NCBI RefSeq assembly: GCF_000719955.1
Contig: NZ_JOII01000034.1
Span: 1 to 64,000 of the forward strand
Source: Streptomyces albidoflavus
GTDB lineage: Bacteria > Actinomycetota > Actinomycetes > Streptomycetales > Streptomycetaceae
Length of the DNA stretch: 64,000 bases
Direction of reading: 5' to 3'
The notes below the pieces were generated by a model that was given only the letters and a program-made list of their open reading frames with translations, made no database searches and was not told the origin of the DNA. Of this stretch, positions 10,450 through 19,919 are shown piece by piece. The translations under genes were made by a program, and so were the position numbers. The first letter of the stretch is position 1. Every line of letters begins with the position of its first letter.

Positions 10450-11241
10450 GTGGCCGCAACGACGACCGCCCGGCGCGGGCGGAACTCCGGGACCGAGGAG
10501 CCGCCCGCGCGGTCCGCGAAAGCGCCGGGTCCCGGCCCGCGCCGCGGACGCCTCCTCCTGCTTCTCGCGGCCGCCGCCGCCCTGTTGGGCGGGGCGGCCG
10601 TCTGGGCTCTCTACGGCTCCTCGTGGCTGCGGGTCGAGTCCGTGACCGCCGAGGGGACCCGGGTACTGACCTCGGCCCAGGTCGAGAAGGCCGCCGCCGT
10701 GCCGAAGGGCGTCCCGCTGGCCTCCGTCGACACCGACGCCGTCGCCGCCCGGCTGCTGGCCGAACTGCCCCGCCTGCGCACCGCAGAGGTGGAGCGCTCC
10801 TGGCCCCACGGCATCGAGCTGCGGGTGAGCGAGCGGCGGCCCGTTCTGATCATCGCGAAGAACGGACAATATGGTGAAGTGGACCGGGAAGGCGTGCGGT
10901 TCGCGACGGTGGGTACGCGCCCGAAGGGTGTGCCCCTGCTGAAGCTGGACGCCGCCCGTTCCCCGAGCCTGAAGCGCTTTCCCGTGAGCAGGCTCCGGGC
11001 CGAGGCGGTCACCGCGGCCGCCGACGTCCCGGCGGCGGTCCGGGGGGAGCTGAGGGCCGTCCGGGTGCGTTCTTTCGACGCCATCTCGCTGGAGTTGAGC
11101 GGAAACCGCACGGTTGTCTGGGGAAGCGGTGAGAAGGGTGATACGAAGGCGAAGGCGCTCACCGCACTCCTGAAAGCGGCCCCGAAGGCCCGTCACTTCG
11201 ACGTGAGCGTGCCCACCGCGCCTGCGGCGTCGGATGGTTGA
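10450..11241 (+). CDS. ftsQ: Cell division protein FtsQ/DivIB
   Basis: FtsQ is a bitopic divisome scaffold that connects early and late division proteins. The 263-residue product has a basic cytoplasmic N-terminus and one membrane segment (LLLLLAAAAALLGGAAVWAL, near residues 36-55). An extracytoplasmic POTRA domain starting SSWLRVESVTAEGT and a FtsQ-type C-terminal domain follow. GTG 10450 was chosen because it has an AGGAGG-like site 11 bases upstream and gives the expected length. An in-frame ATG at 10426 is possible. The spacing to ftsZ (275 bp) is unusually large for this cluster and holds promoter signals. Confidence 0.9.
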   Translation: MAATTTARRGRNSGTEEPPARSAKAPGPGPRRGRLLLLLAAAAALLGGAAVWALYGSSWLRVESVTAEGTRVLTSAQVEKAAAVPKGVPLASVDTDAVAARLLAELPRLRTAEVERSWPHGIELRVSERRPVLIIAKNGQYGEVDREGVRFATVGTRPKGVPLLKLDAARSPSLKRFPVSRLRAEAVTAAADVPAAVRGELRAVRVRSFDAISLELSGNRTVVWGSGEKGDTKAKALTALLKAAPKARHFDVSVPTAPAASDG

Positions 11242-11330
11242 CGGAAGATCCGCAGGCCAGCACCCTGGTTGGCCCGTGCTACGGGTGATCACATAGGGTG
11301 AAAAGAAAAACGGGAGGTTCGGCGTGTTCG

Positions 11331-11361
11331 TTGAACGCGCGCCGCTTGTCGACTTAGTGTC
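11331..11361 (+). promoter_or_regulatory. Candidate ftsZ promoter overlapped by a WhiA-type GACAC site
   Basis: TTGAAC (11331-11336), an 18-base spacer and TAGTGT (11355-11360) form a good vegetative-type promoter about 150 bases before ftsZ. GTGTC at 11357-11361, which is GACAC on the other strand, overlaps the -10. GACAC is the known core of WhiA sites, and ftsZ is a known WhiA target in Streptomyces. A second weak candidate is TTGGCC at 11269-11274 with TAGGGT at 11294-11299 (19-base spacer). Several ftsZ promoters are known in S. coelicolor; the matches here are by eye. Confidence 0.5.
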
Positions 11362-11516
11362 CTGTCCGGAACAGTCCAGGAAACAGGCACACTGGTAACC
11401 CTGAACGTCAACGTTAGGGTTCGGGTCGGCGTTCGGACCGTCCCCATTCGACATCAGTCGTCCGCCGAGCGGCATCGCCCGGCGGCGACACGTAATCGAG
11501 GCGAGAGGCCTTCGAC

Positions 11517-12749
11517 GTGGCAGCACCGCAGAACTACCTCGCAGTCATCAAAGTCATCGGTGTCGGCGGCGGTGGTGTCAATGCCATCAACCGGATGATC
11601 GAGGTCGGTCTCAAGGGCGTCGAGTTCATCGCCATCAACACGGACGCCCAGGCGCTGTTGATGAGCGACGCCGACGTCAAGCTCGACGTCGGCCGGGAAC
11701 TCACCCGCGGACTCGGCGCCGGAGCCAACCCGGCCGTCGGCCGCAAGGCGGCAGAGGACCACCGCGAGGAGATCGAGGAGGTCCTCAAGGGGGCCGACAT
11801 GGTCTTCGTCACCGCGGGCGAAGGCGGCGGCACCGGCACCGGCGGCGCCCCCGTCGTGGCCAACATCGCGCGCTCGCTCGGCGCCCTCACGATCGGCGTG
11901 GTCACCCGCCCGTTCACCTTCGAGGGACGCCGCCGGGCCAACCAGGCGGAGGACGGCATCGCCGAACTCCGCGAAGAGGTCGACACCCTCATCGTCATCC
12001 CCAACGACCGTCTGCTGTCCATCTCGGACCGTCAGGTGAGCGTTCTCGACGCTTTCAAGTCCGCGGACCAGGTACTCCTCTCCGGAGTCCAGGGCATCAC
12101 GGACCTCATCACCACCCCCGGCCTGATCAACCTCGACTTCGCCGACGTCAAGTCGGTCATGTCCGAGGCCGGTTCGGCCCTGATGGGGATCGGTTCCGCC
12201 CGCGGCGACGACCGCGCGGTGGCCGCGGCCGAGATGGCCATCTCCTCCCCCCTCCTGGAGGCGTCGATCGACGGCGCCCGCGGGGTCCTCCTCTCCATCT
12301 CCGGCGGTTCCGACCTCGGCCTGTTCGAGATCAACGAAGCCGCCCAGCTGGTCAGCGAGGCCGCCCACCCGGAGGCCAACATCATCTTCGGCGCCGTCAT
12401 CGACGACGCCCTCGGCGACGAGGTACGGGTCACCGTCATCGCCGCCGGCTTCGACGGCGGCCAGCCGCCGGCCAAGCGGGACAACGTCCTCGGCTCCTCC
12501 TCCGCCAAGCGCGAGGAGCCGGCGCCGGCCGCCCGCCCGGCGGCGGGTGCCGAACCGGCCCGCCCGGCCTTCGGCAGTCTCGGCAGCGTGACCCCGCGCG
12601 AGGAGCCGGCCCAGCAGCCGGCCGCCGCCGAGCCCGAGCCCGCCCCGGCCACCGAGCTGCCCGCCACCCCGGTGGCGCCGCCGCAGGTTCCCCCGGCCCG
12701 GTACGACAGCCAGGCCGAGGAACTGGACGTGCCGGACTTCCTCAAGTGA
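11517..12749 (+). CDS. ftsZ: Tubulin-like cell division GTPase FtsZ
   Basis: FtsZ polymerises with GTP into the Z-ring and, in aerial hyphae, into the ladder that gives spore septa. The 410-residue product carries the nucleotide loop [12 protein letters not shown] at the N-terminus, the tubulin signature GGGTGTG at residues 103-109 and the NxDFADVK loop that supplies the catalytic Asp. A Pro/Ala/Glu-rich linker leads to the C-terminal partner-binding peptide ending DVPDFLK. The GTG start follows a GAGAGG-like site. Its stop overlaps the pgeF start (GTGA). Confidence 0.98.
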   Translation: MAAPQNYLAVIKVIGVGGGGVNAINRMIEVGLKGVEFIAINTDAQALLMSDADVKLDVGRELTRGLGAGANPAVGRKAAEDHREEIEEVLKGADMVFVTAGEGGGTGTGGAPVVANIARSLGALTIGVVTRPFTFEGRRRANQAEDGIAELREEVDTLIVIPNDRLLSISDRQVSVLDAFKSADQVLLSGVQGITDLITTPGLINLDFADVKSVMSEAGSALMGIGSARGDDRAVAAAEMAISSPLLEASIDGARGVLLSISGGSDLGLFEINEAAQLVSEAAHPEANIIFGAVIDDALGDEVRVTVIAAGFDGGQPPAKRDNVLGSSSAKREEPAPAARPAAGAEPARPAFGSLGSVTPREEPAQQPAAAEPEPAPATELPATPVAPPQVPPARYDSQAEELDVPDFLK

Positions 12750-13501
12750 TATCGCCGGTGCCCGGACCCGCGTCCGGGGAGCACGGCACCGCGGGCGGCG
12801 CCCACTTCGCCTTCACCGACCGGTGGGGCGGAGTGAGCGCCGCTCCGTACGCGCAGCTCAACCTCGGCGGGGCCGTCGGTGACGACCCCGCCGCGGTGCG
12901 TGCCAACAGGGTGAGCGCCGCAGGGACTCTCGGCCTCGACGCCGCCGACGTCGTCTGGATGAACCAGGTGCACGGCCGGGACGTCGCCGTGGTCGAAGGC
13001 GCCTGGGGCGAGCGGCCCGTTCCCGAGGTGGACGCCGTGGTCACCGCCCGGCGCGGCCTCGCCCTCGCCGTCCTCACCGCCGACTGCGTCCCCGTCCTGC
13101 TGGCCGATCCCGTCGCCGGGATCTGCGCCGCGGCCCACGCCGGATGCCCCGGCATGGCGGCGGGCGTGGTCCCGGCCGCGGTCGAGGCGATGGTCCGGCT
13201 CGGCGCCGACCCCGCCCGGATCACCGCCCGTACCGGACCCGCCGTCTGCGGCCGGTGCTACGAGGTGCCCGAGGCGCTGCGCGCCGAGGTGGCCGCGGTG
13301 GAACCGGCGGCGTACGCCGAGACGAGCTGGGGTACGCCGGCGGTCGACGTGGTCGCCGGTGTCCACGCCCAGCTGGAGCGGCTCGGGGTGACGGACCGGC
13401 AGGCGTCGGCGATCTGCACCCTGGAGTCGGCGGACCACTTCTCGTACCGGCGCGAGGGGACCACGGGACGGCTCGCCGGCTATGTGTGGCTGGACCGATG
13501 A
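12746..13501 (+). CDS. pgeF: PgeF/YlmD, multicopper-oxidase-fold purine nucleoside phosphorylase family
   Basis: The 251-residue product belongs to the DUF152/laccase-like family. Its members remove misincorporated residues from UDP-MurNAc or act on purine nucleosides. The family signature is visible: [17 protein letters not shown] and [14 protein letters not shown], with zinc-ligand His and Cys in these motifs. The usual AAHAGWRG form is replaced by AAHAGCPG, so Trp and Arg are absent at that site. The GTG start overlaps the ftsZ stop, and the stop overlaps the next start, so the trio is probably translated in a coupled way. Confidence 0.85.
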   Translation: MISPVPGPASGEHGTAGGAHFAFTDRWGGVSAAPYAQLNLGGAVGDDPAAVRANRVSAAGTLGLDAADVVWMNQVHGRDVAVVEGAWGERPVPEVDAVVTARRGLALAVLTADCVPVLLADPVAGICAAAHAGCPGMAAGVVPAAVEAMVRLGADPARITARTGPAVCGRCYEVPEALRAEVAAVEPAAYAETSWGTPAVDVVAGVHAQLERLGVTDRQASAICTLESADHFSYRREGTTGRLAGYVWLDR

Positions 13502-14241
13502 GCGTGGCGGGACTGGAAGAGATGACCGACCGAAAGACCGAACTCGCCGCCAACCTCGAGCGGGTGGAGCAGCGGATCGCCGGCGCCTGCGCGGCGGCCG
13601 GCCGGGACCGCGACGAGGTGACCCTGATCGTGGTCACCAAGACCTACCCGGCCTCCGACGTGCGGCTGCTGGCCGAACTGGGGGTCGGTCAGGTCGCCGA
13701 GAACCGCGACCAGGACGCCGCCCCGAAGGCGGCGGCCTGCGCGGACCTCGACCTCACCTGGCACTTCGTGGGCCAGTTGCAGACCAATAAAGCCCGTTCC
13801 GTGGCGGGTTACGCCGATTTCGTGCAGTCGGTCGACCGCGCGAAGCTGGTGACCTCTCTCTCCTCGGCCGCCGAGCGCGCCGGGCGCGAACTGGGCTGCC
13901 TGGTGCAGGTCGCCCTCGACGCGGAGGCCGGCGGCCGGGGCGACCGGGGCGGCGTGGCGCCGGACGGTGTCGAGGAGTTGGCCGGGCTGATCGAGGCGGC
14001 GCCCGGGCTCCGGCTCGGGGGAGTGATGACCGTCGCACCTCTGTCCGGCACGTACGCCGGGCGGCCCGCGGCGGCCTTCGAACGACTGAGGGAAATCTCA
14101 ACCTCCCTGCGCGCGGCCTGGCCTGCTGCCACCATGGTTTCCGCGGGGATGAGCGGGGACCTCGAACACGCCGTGGCCGCCGGGGCGACACATGTACGCG
14201 TCGGCAGTGCGGTACTCGGAGTCCGACCCGCGCTCGGGTAA
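13498..14241 (+). CDS. YggS/YlmE-type pyridoxal-phosphate homeostasis protein
   Basis: This is a fold-type III PLP-binding protein of the YggS/PROSC family, which buffers PLP and affects amino-acid metabolism; it has no known catalytic reaction. PLP would be bound by Lys48 in the motif IVVTKTYPA. Other family motifs are ENRDQDAAPKA, WHFVGQLQTNK, and GGVMTV and VSAGMSGDLEHAVAAGATHVRVGSAVLG near the C-terminus. ATG 13498 overlaps the pgeF stop (ATGA) and gives 247 residues. ATG 13522 would give 239. Position between ftsZ and sepF is conserved in Gram-positive bacteria. Confidence 0.88.
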   Translation: MSVAGLEEMTDRKTELAANLERVEQRIAGACAAAGRDRDEVTLIVVTKTYPASDVRLLAELGVGQVAENRDQDAAPKAAACADLDLTWHFVGQLQTNKARSVAGYADFVQSVDRAKLVTSLSSAAERAGRELGCLVQVALDAEAGGRGDRGGVAPDGVEELAGLIEAAPGLRLGGVMTVAPLSGTYAGRPAAAFERLREISTSLRAAWPAATMVSAGMSGDLEHAVAAGATHVRVGSAVLGVRPALG

Positions 14242-14365
14242 CGTCGCGAAGCAAGTCGGACCACAGCAGAAAATATGGTCATTCCCGCAGTTCGGCGGGG
14301 TGACTTCGTGGATCGCGGGCACGTTTGACGTCAGTTGATCCACCACAGAGCGGAGGACTCAGAGC

Positions 14366-14977
14366 ATGGCCGGCGCGATGCGCAAGATGGCGGTCTACCT
14401 CGGCCTCGTGGAGGACGATGGGTACGACGGCCCGGGGTTCGACCCCGACGACGAGTTCGAGCCCGAGCCGGAGCCCGAGCGCGACCGGCGCCGGCACGCT
14501 CCGGCGCACCAGGAGCAGGCCGAGGAGCCGGTCCGCGCCCCCCAGCCGCCGGCGCAGCGCGAGCGCGAACCCGTTCCGCTGCCGGCGGAATCCGGACGAC
14601 CCGCCCGAATCGCCCCCGTGGCATCCATCACACCTGAACGTCAGAGCCTGGAGAAGAACGCCCCGGTGATCATGCCCAAGGTTGTCTCCGAGCGTGAGCC
14701 CTACCGCATCACGACTCTGCACCCCCGGACCTACAACGAAGCCCGTACCATCGGGGAACACTTCCGCGAGGGCACTCCGGTGATCATGAATCTCACGGAG
14801 ATGGACGACACCGACGCGAAGCGACTTGTCGACTTTGCCGCCGGTTTGGTCTTCGGTCTTCATGGAAGCATTGAGCGGGTGACGCAGAAGGTGTTCCTGT
14901 TGTCGCCTGCTAACGTCGATGTCACGGCGGAGGACAAGGCTCGCATCGCAGAGGGCGGGTTCTTCAACCAGAGCTGA
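14366..14977 (+). CDS. sepF: Cell division protein SepF
   Basis: SepF anchors FtsZ to the membrane and aligns protofilaments. The 203-residue protein starts with the amphipathic membrane-targeting segment [15 protein letters not shown] long acidic and Pro/Arg-rich linker (about residues 20-95) leads to the globular SepF domain near 105-190 ([35 protein letters not shown]). A strong GCGGAGGAC site precedes ATG. The 124-bp gap upstream contains a TATGGT hexamer (14274-14279) that could serve a promoter. Confidence 0.93.
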   Translation: MAGAMRKMAVYLGLVEDDGYDGPGFDPDDEFEPEPEPERDRRRHAPAHQEQAEEPVRAPQPPAQREREPVPLPAESGRPARIAPVASITPERQSLEKNAPVIMPKVVSEREPYRITTLHPRTYNEARTIGEHFREGTPVIMNLTEMDDTDAKRLVDFAAGLVFGLHGSIERVTQKVFLLSPANVDVTAEDKARIAEGGFFNQS

Positions 14978-15029
14978 GACGCCGACGAGAAGACGGACAG
15001 CATGAGTCAGGGGAGAGGGCAGCGCGGCA

Positions 15030-15314
15030 ATGAGCGTTTTCGGGGATGTGCTCTACATCGCGCTGATGTGTTTCCTCATCGTGCTGATCTTCCGTTTGGT
15101 CATGGACTACGTGTTCCAGTTCGCCCGCTCGTGGCAACCGGGCAAGGCGATGGTCGTGCTTCTGGAGGCGACCTACACTGTCACCGACCCACCGCTCAAG
15201 CTTCTGCGGCGGTTCATCCCGCCTCTCCGTCTCGGGGGCGTAGCGCTCGACCTGTCCTTCTTCGTACTGATGATCATCGTCTACATCTTGATCTCCGTCG
15301 TGAGTCTGCTGTGA
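15030..15314 (+). CDS. YggT/YlmG-family membrane protein
   Basis: The 94-residue protein has two membrane-spanning stretches (about residues 5-28 and 70-92). Between them is the family signature FRLVMDYVFQFARSW and TYTVTDPPLKLLRRFIPPLRLGG. YggT proteins lie next to sepF and divIVA in many Gram-positive bacteria, and a role in division-site or envelope organisation is inferred from that. A GGGAGAG site precedes ATG, 52 bases after the sepF stop, so it is likely in one transcript with sepF. Confidence 0.9.
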   Translation: MSVFGDVLYIALMCFLIVLIFRLVMDYVFQFARSWQPGKAMVVLLEATYTVTDPPLKLLRRFIPPLRLGGVALDLSFFVLMIIVYILISVVSLL

Positions 15315-15369
15315 GCGTGATGTCAGCTACGTTCTTGCCGAATGCCGACGACTACGTTGAGGTGAAGAG

Positions 15370-16569
15370 ATGCCGTTGACCCCCGAGGACGTGCGGAACA
15401 AGCAGTTCACGACCGTCCGCCTCCGAGAAGGCTATGACGAGGACGAGGTCGATGCCTTCCTCGACGAGGTCGAGTCCGAACTGACGCGCCTGCTCCGTGA
15501 GAACGAGGACCTGCGCGCCAAACTCGCCGCCGCCACGCGGGCGGCCGCGCAGAACCAGCAGCAGCAGGGAATGCGCAAGCCGCAGGAGCAGCAGGATCGT
15601 CCCGGCGCTCCGGTGCCCGCCGCCATATCGGGCCCGCAGCCGGTGCCGCCCCAGCAGCAGCAGCAACAGCAGCAGCACATGGGTGGCCCGCCGCAGCTTC
15701 CGGGCGGTGCCCCGCAGCTTCCGGCAGGCCCCGGCGGCCACGGCCACGGTCCCGGCCCGCAGGGCCAGCACGGTCCTGGTCCCCAGGGCCAGCACGGCCC
15801 GGGCCCGATGGGTCAGCAGGGTCCCGGCCCCATGGGCCAGCAGGGCCCCGGCGGTCCGATGGGCCAGCAGGGTCCCGGCCCGATGGGCCAGGGCGGTCCG
15901 ATGGGCGGCCCCATGGGCGGCCACGGCGGTCCGCAGCTGCCCCAGCCCGGTCAGGGTCCCGGTGGCGACAGCGCCGCCCGGGTGCTCTCGCTCGCCCAGC
16001 AGACGGCCGACCAGGCCATCGCCGAGGCGCGCTCCGAGGCCAACAAGATCGTCGGTGAGGCGCGCAGCCGTGCCGAGGGTCTGGAGCGGGACGCCCGTGC
16101 CAAGGCCGACGCCCTGGAGCGGGACGCGCAGGAGAAGCACCGCGTCGCGATGGGCTCCCTGGAGTCCGCCCGCGCCACGCTGGAGCGCAAGGTCGAGGAC
16201 CTGCGCGGCTTCGAGCGCGAGTACCGCACCCGCCTGAAGTCGTACCTGGAGAGCCAGCTGCGTCAGCTGGAGACCCAGTCCGACGACTCGCTGGCGCCCC
16301 CGCGCACCCCTGCCGCGGCCTCGCTGCCGCCGGCCCCGCAGATGAGCGGGTCCATGGCAGGAGCCGGTGCGGGCGGCATGGGCGGTCACCCGAACCAGTC
16401 GATGGGCGGCAACCAGCAGCAGGGCGGCCCCTCCTACGGCGGCGGCCAGCAGCAGATGTCCCCGGCCATGACCCAGCCGATGGCTCCGGTCCGGCCGCAG
16501 GCTCCGGCTCCGATGCAGCAGGCTCCGGCCCCGATGCGCGGCTTCCTCATCGACGAGGACGACAACTGA
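15370..16569 (+). CDS. divIVA: Polar growth determinant DivIVA (Wag31-like)
   Basis: DivIVA marks hyphal tips and directs polar wall synthesis; it is essential in Streptomyces. The 399-residue protein begins with the conserved lipid-binding N-terminal domain (PLTPEDVRNKQFTTVRLREGYDEDEVDAFLDEVE) and a first coiled coil. A low-complexity Gln/Gly/Pro/Met/His region spans about residues 90-200, made of GPGPMGQQ-like repeats. A long second coiled coil follows (about 200-300, rich in ALA/ARG/GLU), then a Gln/Pro/Met tail ending DEDDN. The Q-rich insert between the coiled coils is a known feature of Streptomyces DivIVA. RBS is GAGGTGAAG just before ATG. Confidence 0.95.
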   Translation: MPLTPEDVRNKQFTTVRLREGYDEDEVDAFLDEVESELTRLLRENEDLRAKLAAATRAAAQNQQQQGMRKPQEQQDRPGAPVPAAISGPQPVPPQQQQQQQQHMGGPPQLPGGAPQLPAGPGGHGHGPGPQGQHGPGPQGQHGPGPMGQQGPGPMGQQGPGGPMGQQGPGPMGQGGPMGGPMGGHGGPQLPQPGQGPGGDSAARVLSLAQQTADQAIAEARSEANKIVGEARSRAEGLERDARAKADALERDAQEKHRVAMGSLESARATLERKVEDLRGFEREYRTRLKSYLESQLRQLETQSDDSLAPPRTPAAASLPPAPQMSGSMAGAGAGGMGGHPNQSMGGNQQQGGPSYGGGQQQMSPAMTQPMAPVRPQAPAPMQQAPAPMRGFLIDEDDN

Positions 16570-16597
16570 CGGCGCCCTAGGGTGTCCTAGGCATTCA

Positions 16598-16639
16598 GAC
16601 GCGGGCCCGGCCCCCCTCGGTGGGGGCCGGGCCCGCGTC
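16598..16639. terminator. Intrinsic-type terminator after divIVA
   Basis: A perfect 18-bp stem (16598-16615 with 16622-16639) and a 6-base loop lie 29 bases after the divIVA stop. There is no clear T-run, as is usual in high-GC actinobacteria. It would end the dcw transcript. Confidence 0.8.
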
Positions 16640-16701
16640 GTCGTACCCGGACCTGTGCGGCCGGTCCGTACAACAGCCGGGTACGGGACCGGGCGGAACG
16701 A

Positions 16702-16747
16702 CGAAAGAGCCGGGCGGGCCTCCGGGGAGGGCCGCCCGGCTCTTTCG
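16702..16747. terminator. Terminator hairpin after ileS
   Basis: CGAAAGAGCCGGGCGG at 16702-16717 pairs perfectly with 16732-16747. A further small CCTCC/GGAGG pairing lies in the loop. It sits 17 bases beyond the ileS stop on the minus strand, and could also stop read-through from the divIVA side. Confidence 0.8.
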
Positions 16748-16763
16748 CCGGGAGCGGGGCCGG

Positions 16764-19700
16764 TCAGACGCGGCGCAGCTGGAAGGTGAGGGTCAGGGAC
16801 TCGTCGGTGAAGGGCTCGCCGTACGACTCGTCACCCGTACCGGTGGCGAAGTCGGTGGCGAGGACCTCGTCGGCGATGAGCCCGGCGTGCTCGCCGAGCG
16901 CCTCGGCCACCGCCGGGTCGGCCGCGGTCCAGCGCAGCGCGATCCGGTCGGCGACGTCCAGGCCGCTGTTCTTCCGGGCCTCCTGGATCAGCCGGATCGC
17001 GTCGCGGGCGAGGCCCGCCCGGCGCAGCTCCTCGGTGATCTCCAGGTCGAGGGCGACGGTGGCGCCCGCGTCGGAGGCGACCGACCAGCCCTCGCGCGGC
17101 GTCTCGGTGACGATGACCTCCTCGGGAGCCAGGTCGATCACCTCGCCGTCCACGGTGACGGTGGCGTTCCCCTCGCGCAGGGCGAGCGAGAGCGCCGCCG
17201 CGTCGGCCTGGGCGACCGCCTTGGCGACCTCCTGGACGCGCTTGCCGAACCGCTTGCCGAGTGCCCGGAAGTTGGCCTTGGCGGTGGTGTCGACCAGCGA
17301 ACCGCCGACCTCGGAGAGGGACGCGACGGAGGAGACGTTCAGCTCCTCGGTGATCTGCGCGCGCAGCTCCGCAGGCAGCTCGGCGAAGCCGGTCGCGCCG
17401 ACCAGCGCGCGGGAGAGCGGCTGACGGGTCTTGACGCCCGACTCGGCGCGGGTGGCCCGGCCCAGCTCCACCAGGCGGCGGACCAGCGCCATCTGCCGGG
17501 ACAGCTCCGGGTCGACGGCGGCGGTGTCGGCCTCGGGCCAGGCGGCGAGGTGGACCGACTCGGGGGCGTCCGGGGTGACCGGCACCACCAGGTCCTGCCA
17601 GACCCGCTCCGTGATGAACGGCACCAGCGGCGCCATCAGCCGCGTCACCGTGTCCACCACGTCGTGCAGGGTGCGCAGCGCGGCGGCGTCGCCCTGCCAG
17701 AAGCGGCGGCGCGAGCGGCGGACGTACCAGTTGGAGAGGTCGTCGACGAAGGCGGAGAGGAGCTTGCCGGCGCGCTGGGTGTCGTAGCTGTCCAGTGCCT
17801 CGGTGACGCCCTCGACCAGGGTGTTCAGCTCGCCGAGCAGCCAGCGGTCCAGGACGCTGCGGTCGGCCGGGGCCGGGTCGGCGGCGGACGGGGCCCAGCC
17901 GGCCGTACGCGCGTACAGGGCCTGGAAGGCGACGGTGTTCCAGTAGGTCAGCAGCGTCTTGCGGACGACCTCCTGGATGGTGCCGTGGCCGACCCGGCGG
18001 GCCGCCCAGGGGGAGCCGCCGGCCGCCATGAACCAGCGGACGGCGTCGGCGCCGTGCTGGTCCATCAGCGGGATGGGCTGGAGGATGTTGCCCAGGTGCT
18101 TGGACATCTTCCGGCCGTCCTCGGCCAGGATGTGGCCGAGGCAGACGACGTTCTCGTAGGCGGACTTGTCGAAGACCAGGGTGCCGACGGCCATCAGCGT
18201 GTAGAACCAGCCGCGGGTCTGGTCGATCGCCTCGGAGATGAACTGCGCCGGGTAGCGCTGCTCGAACAGCTCCTTGTTCCGGTGCGGGTAGCCCCACTGC
18301 GCGAACGGCATCGAGCCCGAGTCGTACCAGGCGTCGATGACCTCCGGCACCCGGTACGCCTCCAGCTGGCAGTTGGGGTGGGTGCAGGTGAAGGTGATCT
18401 CGTCGATGTACGGGCGGTGCGGGTCCAGCTCCGACTGGTCGGTGCCGGTCAGTTCGCTCAGCTCGGCCAGCGAGCCGACGCAGGTCAGGTGGGCTTCCTC
18501 ACAGCGCCAGATGGGCAGCGGGGTGCCCCAGTAGCGGTTGCGGGAGAGTGCCCAGTCGACGTTGTTGTCGAGCCAGTCGCCGAACCGGCCGTGCTTGACC
18601 GAGTCGGGGAACCAGTTGGTCCGCTCGTTCTCCTCCAGCAGCCGGTCCTTGACCGCGGTGGTGCGGATGTACCAGGAGGGCTGCGCGTAGTAGAGCAGCG
18701 CGGTGTGGCAGCGCCAGCAGTGCGGGTAGCTGTGCTCGTACGGCACGTGGCGGAAGAGGACGCCGCGGGCGTCCAGGTCGGCGGTGAGCGCCTCGTCGGC
18801 CTTCTTGAAGAAGACCCCGCCGACCAGCGGCAGCTCCTCCTCGAAGGTGCCGTCCGGGCGGACCGGGTTGACCACCGGCAGGCCGTACGCCTTGCAGACC
18901 TGGAGGTCGTCCTCACCGAAGGCGGGGGACTGGTGGACCAGACCGGTGCCGTCCTCGGTGGTGACGTACTCGGCGTTGACGACGTAGTGCGCCTCGGCCG
19001 GGAACTCCACCAGCTCGAAGGGGCGCTGGTAGCTCCAGCGCTCCATCTCGCGGCCGGTGAAGGACTCACCCGTCGCCTCCCAGCCCTCGCCGAGCGCCTT
19101 CTCCAGCAGCGGCTCGGCGACGACCAGCTTCTCCCTGCCGTCGGTGGCGACCACGTACCGGACGTCCGGGTGGGCGGCGACGGCGGTGTTGGAGACCAGG
19201 GTCCACGGCGTCGTCGTCCAGACCAGCAGGGACGCCTGGCCGGCCAGTGGGCCCGAGGTGAGCGGGAAGCGGACGAAGACCGAGGGGTCGACGACCGTCT
19301 CGTACCCCTGGGCCAGCTCGTGGTCGGAGAGGCCGGTGCCGCAGCGCGGGCACCACGGGGCGACGCGGTGATCCTGGACCAGCAGCTCCTTCTCGAAGAT
19401 CTGCTTCAGCGACCACCAGACCGACTGGACGTACGAGGAGTCCATGGTGCGGTAGGCGTCGTCCATGTCGACCCAGTAGCCCATGCGGGTGGTCAGCTCG
19501 GCGAAGGCGTCGGTGTGCCGGGTCACCGACTCGCGGCACTTGGCGTTGAACGCGGCGATGCCGTACGCCTCGATGTCCTTCTTGCCGTTGAAGCCCAGCT
19601 CCTTCTCCACCGCCAGCTCGACGGGGAGCCCGTGGCAGTCCCAGCCGGCCTTGCGGCCCACGTGGAAGCCGCGCATGGTGCGGAAGCGGGGGAAGACGTC

Positions 19701-19919
19701 CTTGAAGACCCGGGCCTCGATGTGGTGGGCGCCGGGCATGCCGTTCGCGGTCGGCGGGCCCTCGTAGAAGACCCACTCCGGGCGGCCCTCGGACTGCTCC
19801 AGGGTCTTGGCGAAGATCTTGTTCTCGCGCCAGAAGTCGAGGACCGCGTGCTCCAGTGCGGGCAGGTCGACCTGGGCGGGTACCTGGCGGTACCGGGGCG
19901 GGTTCACCGGGGCTGTCAT
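16764..19919 (-). CDS. ileS: Isoleucyl-tRNA synthetase
   Basis: IleS charges tRNA-Ile with isoleucine. The 1051-residue class I enzyme has a HIGH-type motif (GAHH at residues 63-66) and the KMSKS-type motif KMSKH at 604-608. Between them is the editing domain (WTTTPWTLVSNTA), followed by the anticodon-binding domain (ALDSYDTQRAGKLLSAFVDDLSNWYVRRSRRRFW). Length fits the long type of IleS common in actinobacteria. ATG 19919 is preceded by GGAGGAGCG nine bases upstream. A longer in-frame reading would extend into the T-box leader and is not used. Confidence 0.95.
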   Translation of the reverse strand: MTAPVNPPRYRQVPAQVDLPALEHAVLDFWRENKIFAKTLEQSEGRPEWVFYEGPPTANGMPGAHHIEARVFKDVFPRFRTMRGFHVGRKAGWDCHGLPVELAVEKELGFNGKKDIEAYGIAAFNAKCRESVTRHTDAFAELTTRMGYWVDMDDAYRTMDSSYVQSVWWSLKQIFEKELLVQDHRVAPWCPRCGTGLSDHELAQGYETVVDPSVFVRFPLTSGPLAGQASLLVWTTTPWTLVSNTAVAAHPDVRYVVATDGREKLVVAEPLLEKALGEGWEATGESFTGREMERWSYQRPFELVEFPAEAHYVVNAEYVTTEDGTGLVHQSPAFGEDDLQVCKAYGLPVVNPVRPDGTFEEELPLVGGVFFKKADEALTADLDARGVLFRHVPYEHSYPHCWRCHTALLYYAQPSWYIRTTAVKDRLLEENERTNWFPDSVKHGRFGDWLDNNVDWALSRNRYWGTPLPIWRCEEAHLTCVGSLAELSELTGTDQSELDPHRPYIDEITFTCTHPNCQLEAYRVPEVIDAWYDSGSMPFAQWGYPHRNKELFEQRYPAQFISEAIDQTRGWFYTLMAVGTLVFDKSAYENVVCLGHILAEDGRKMSKHLGNILQPIPLMDQHGADAVRWFMAAGGSPWAARRVGHGTIQEVVRKTLLTYWNTVAFQALYARTAGWAPSAADPAPADRSVLDRWLLGELNTLVEGVTEALDSYDTQRAGKLLSAFVDDLSNWYVRRSRRRFWQGDAAALRTLHDVVDTVTRLMAPLVPFITERVWQDLVVPVTPDAPESVHLAAWPEADTAAVDPELSRQMALVRRLVELGRATRAESGVKTRQPLSRALVGATGFAELPAELRAQITEELNVSSVASLSEVGGSLVDTTAKANFRALGKRFGKRVQEVAKAVAQADAAALSLALREGNATVTVDGEVIDLAPEEVIVTETPREGWSVASDAGATVALDLEITEELRRAGLARDAIRLIQEARKNSGLDVADRIALRWTAADPAVAEALGEHAGLIADEVLATDFATGTGDESYGEPFTDESLTLTFQLRRV

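Noticed and set aside
15640..15960. Tandem DNA repeat or minisatellite inside divIVA
   Set aside because: The repeats encode the expected Gln/Gly/Pro-rich linker of Streptomyces DivIVA and keep the frame, so they are described as protein low-complexity sequence.
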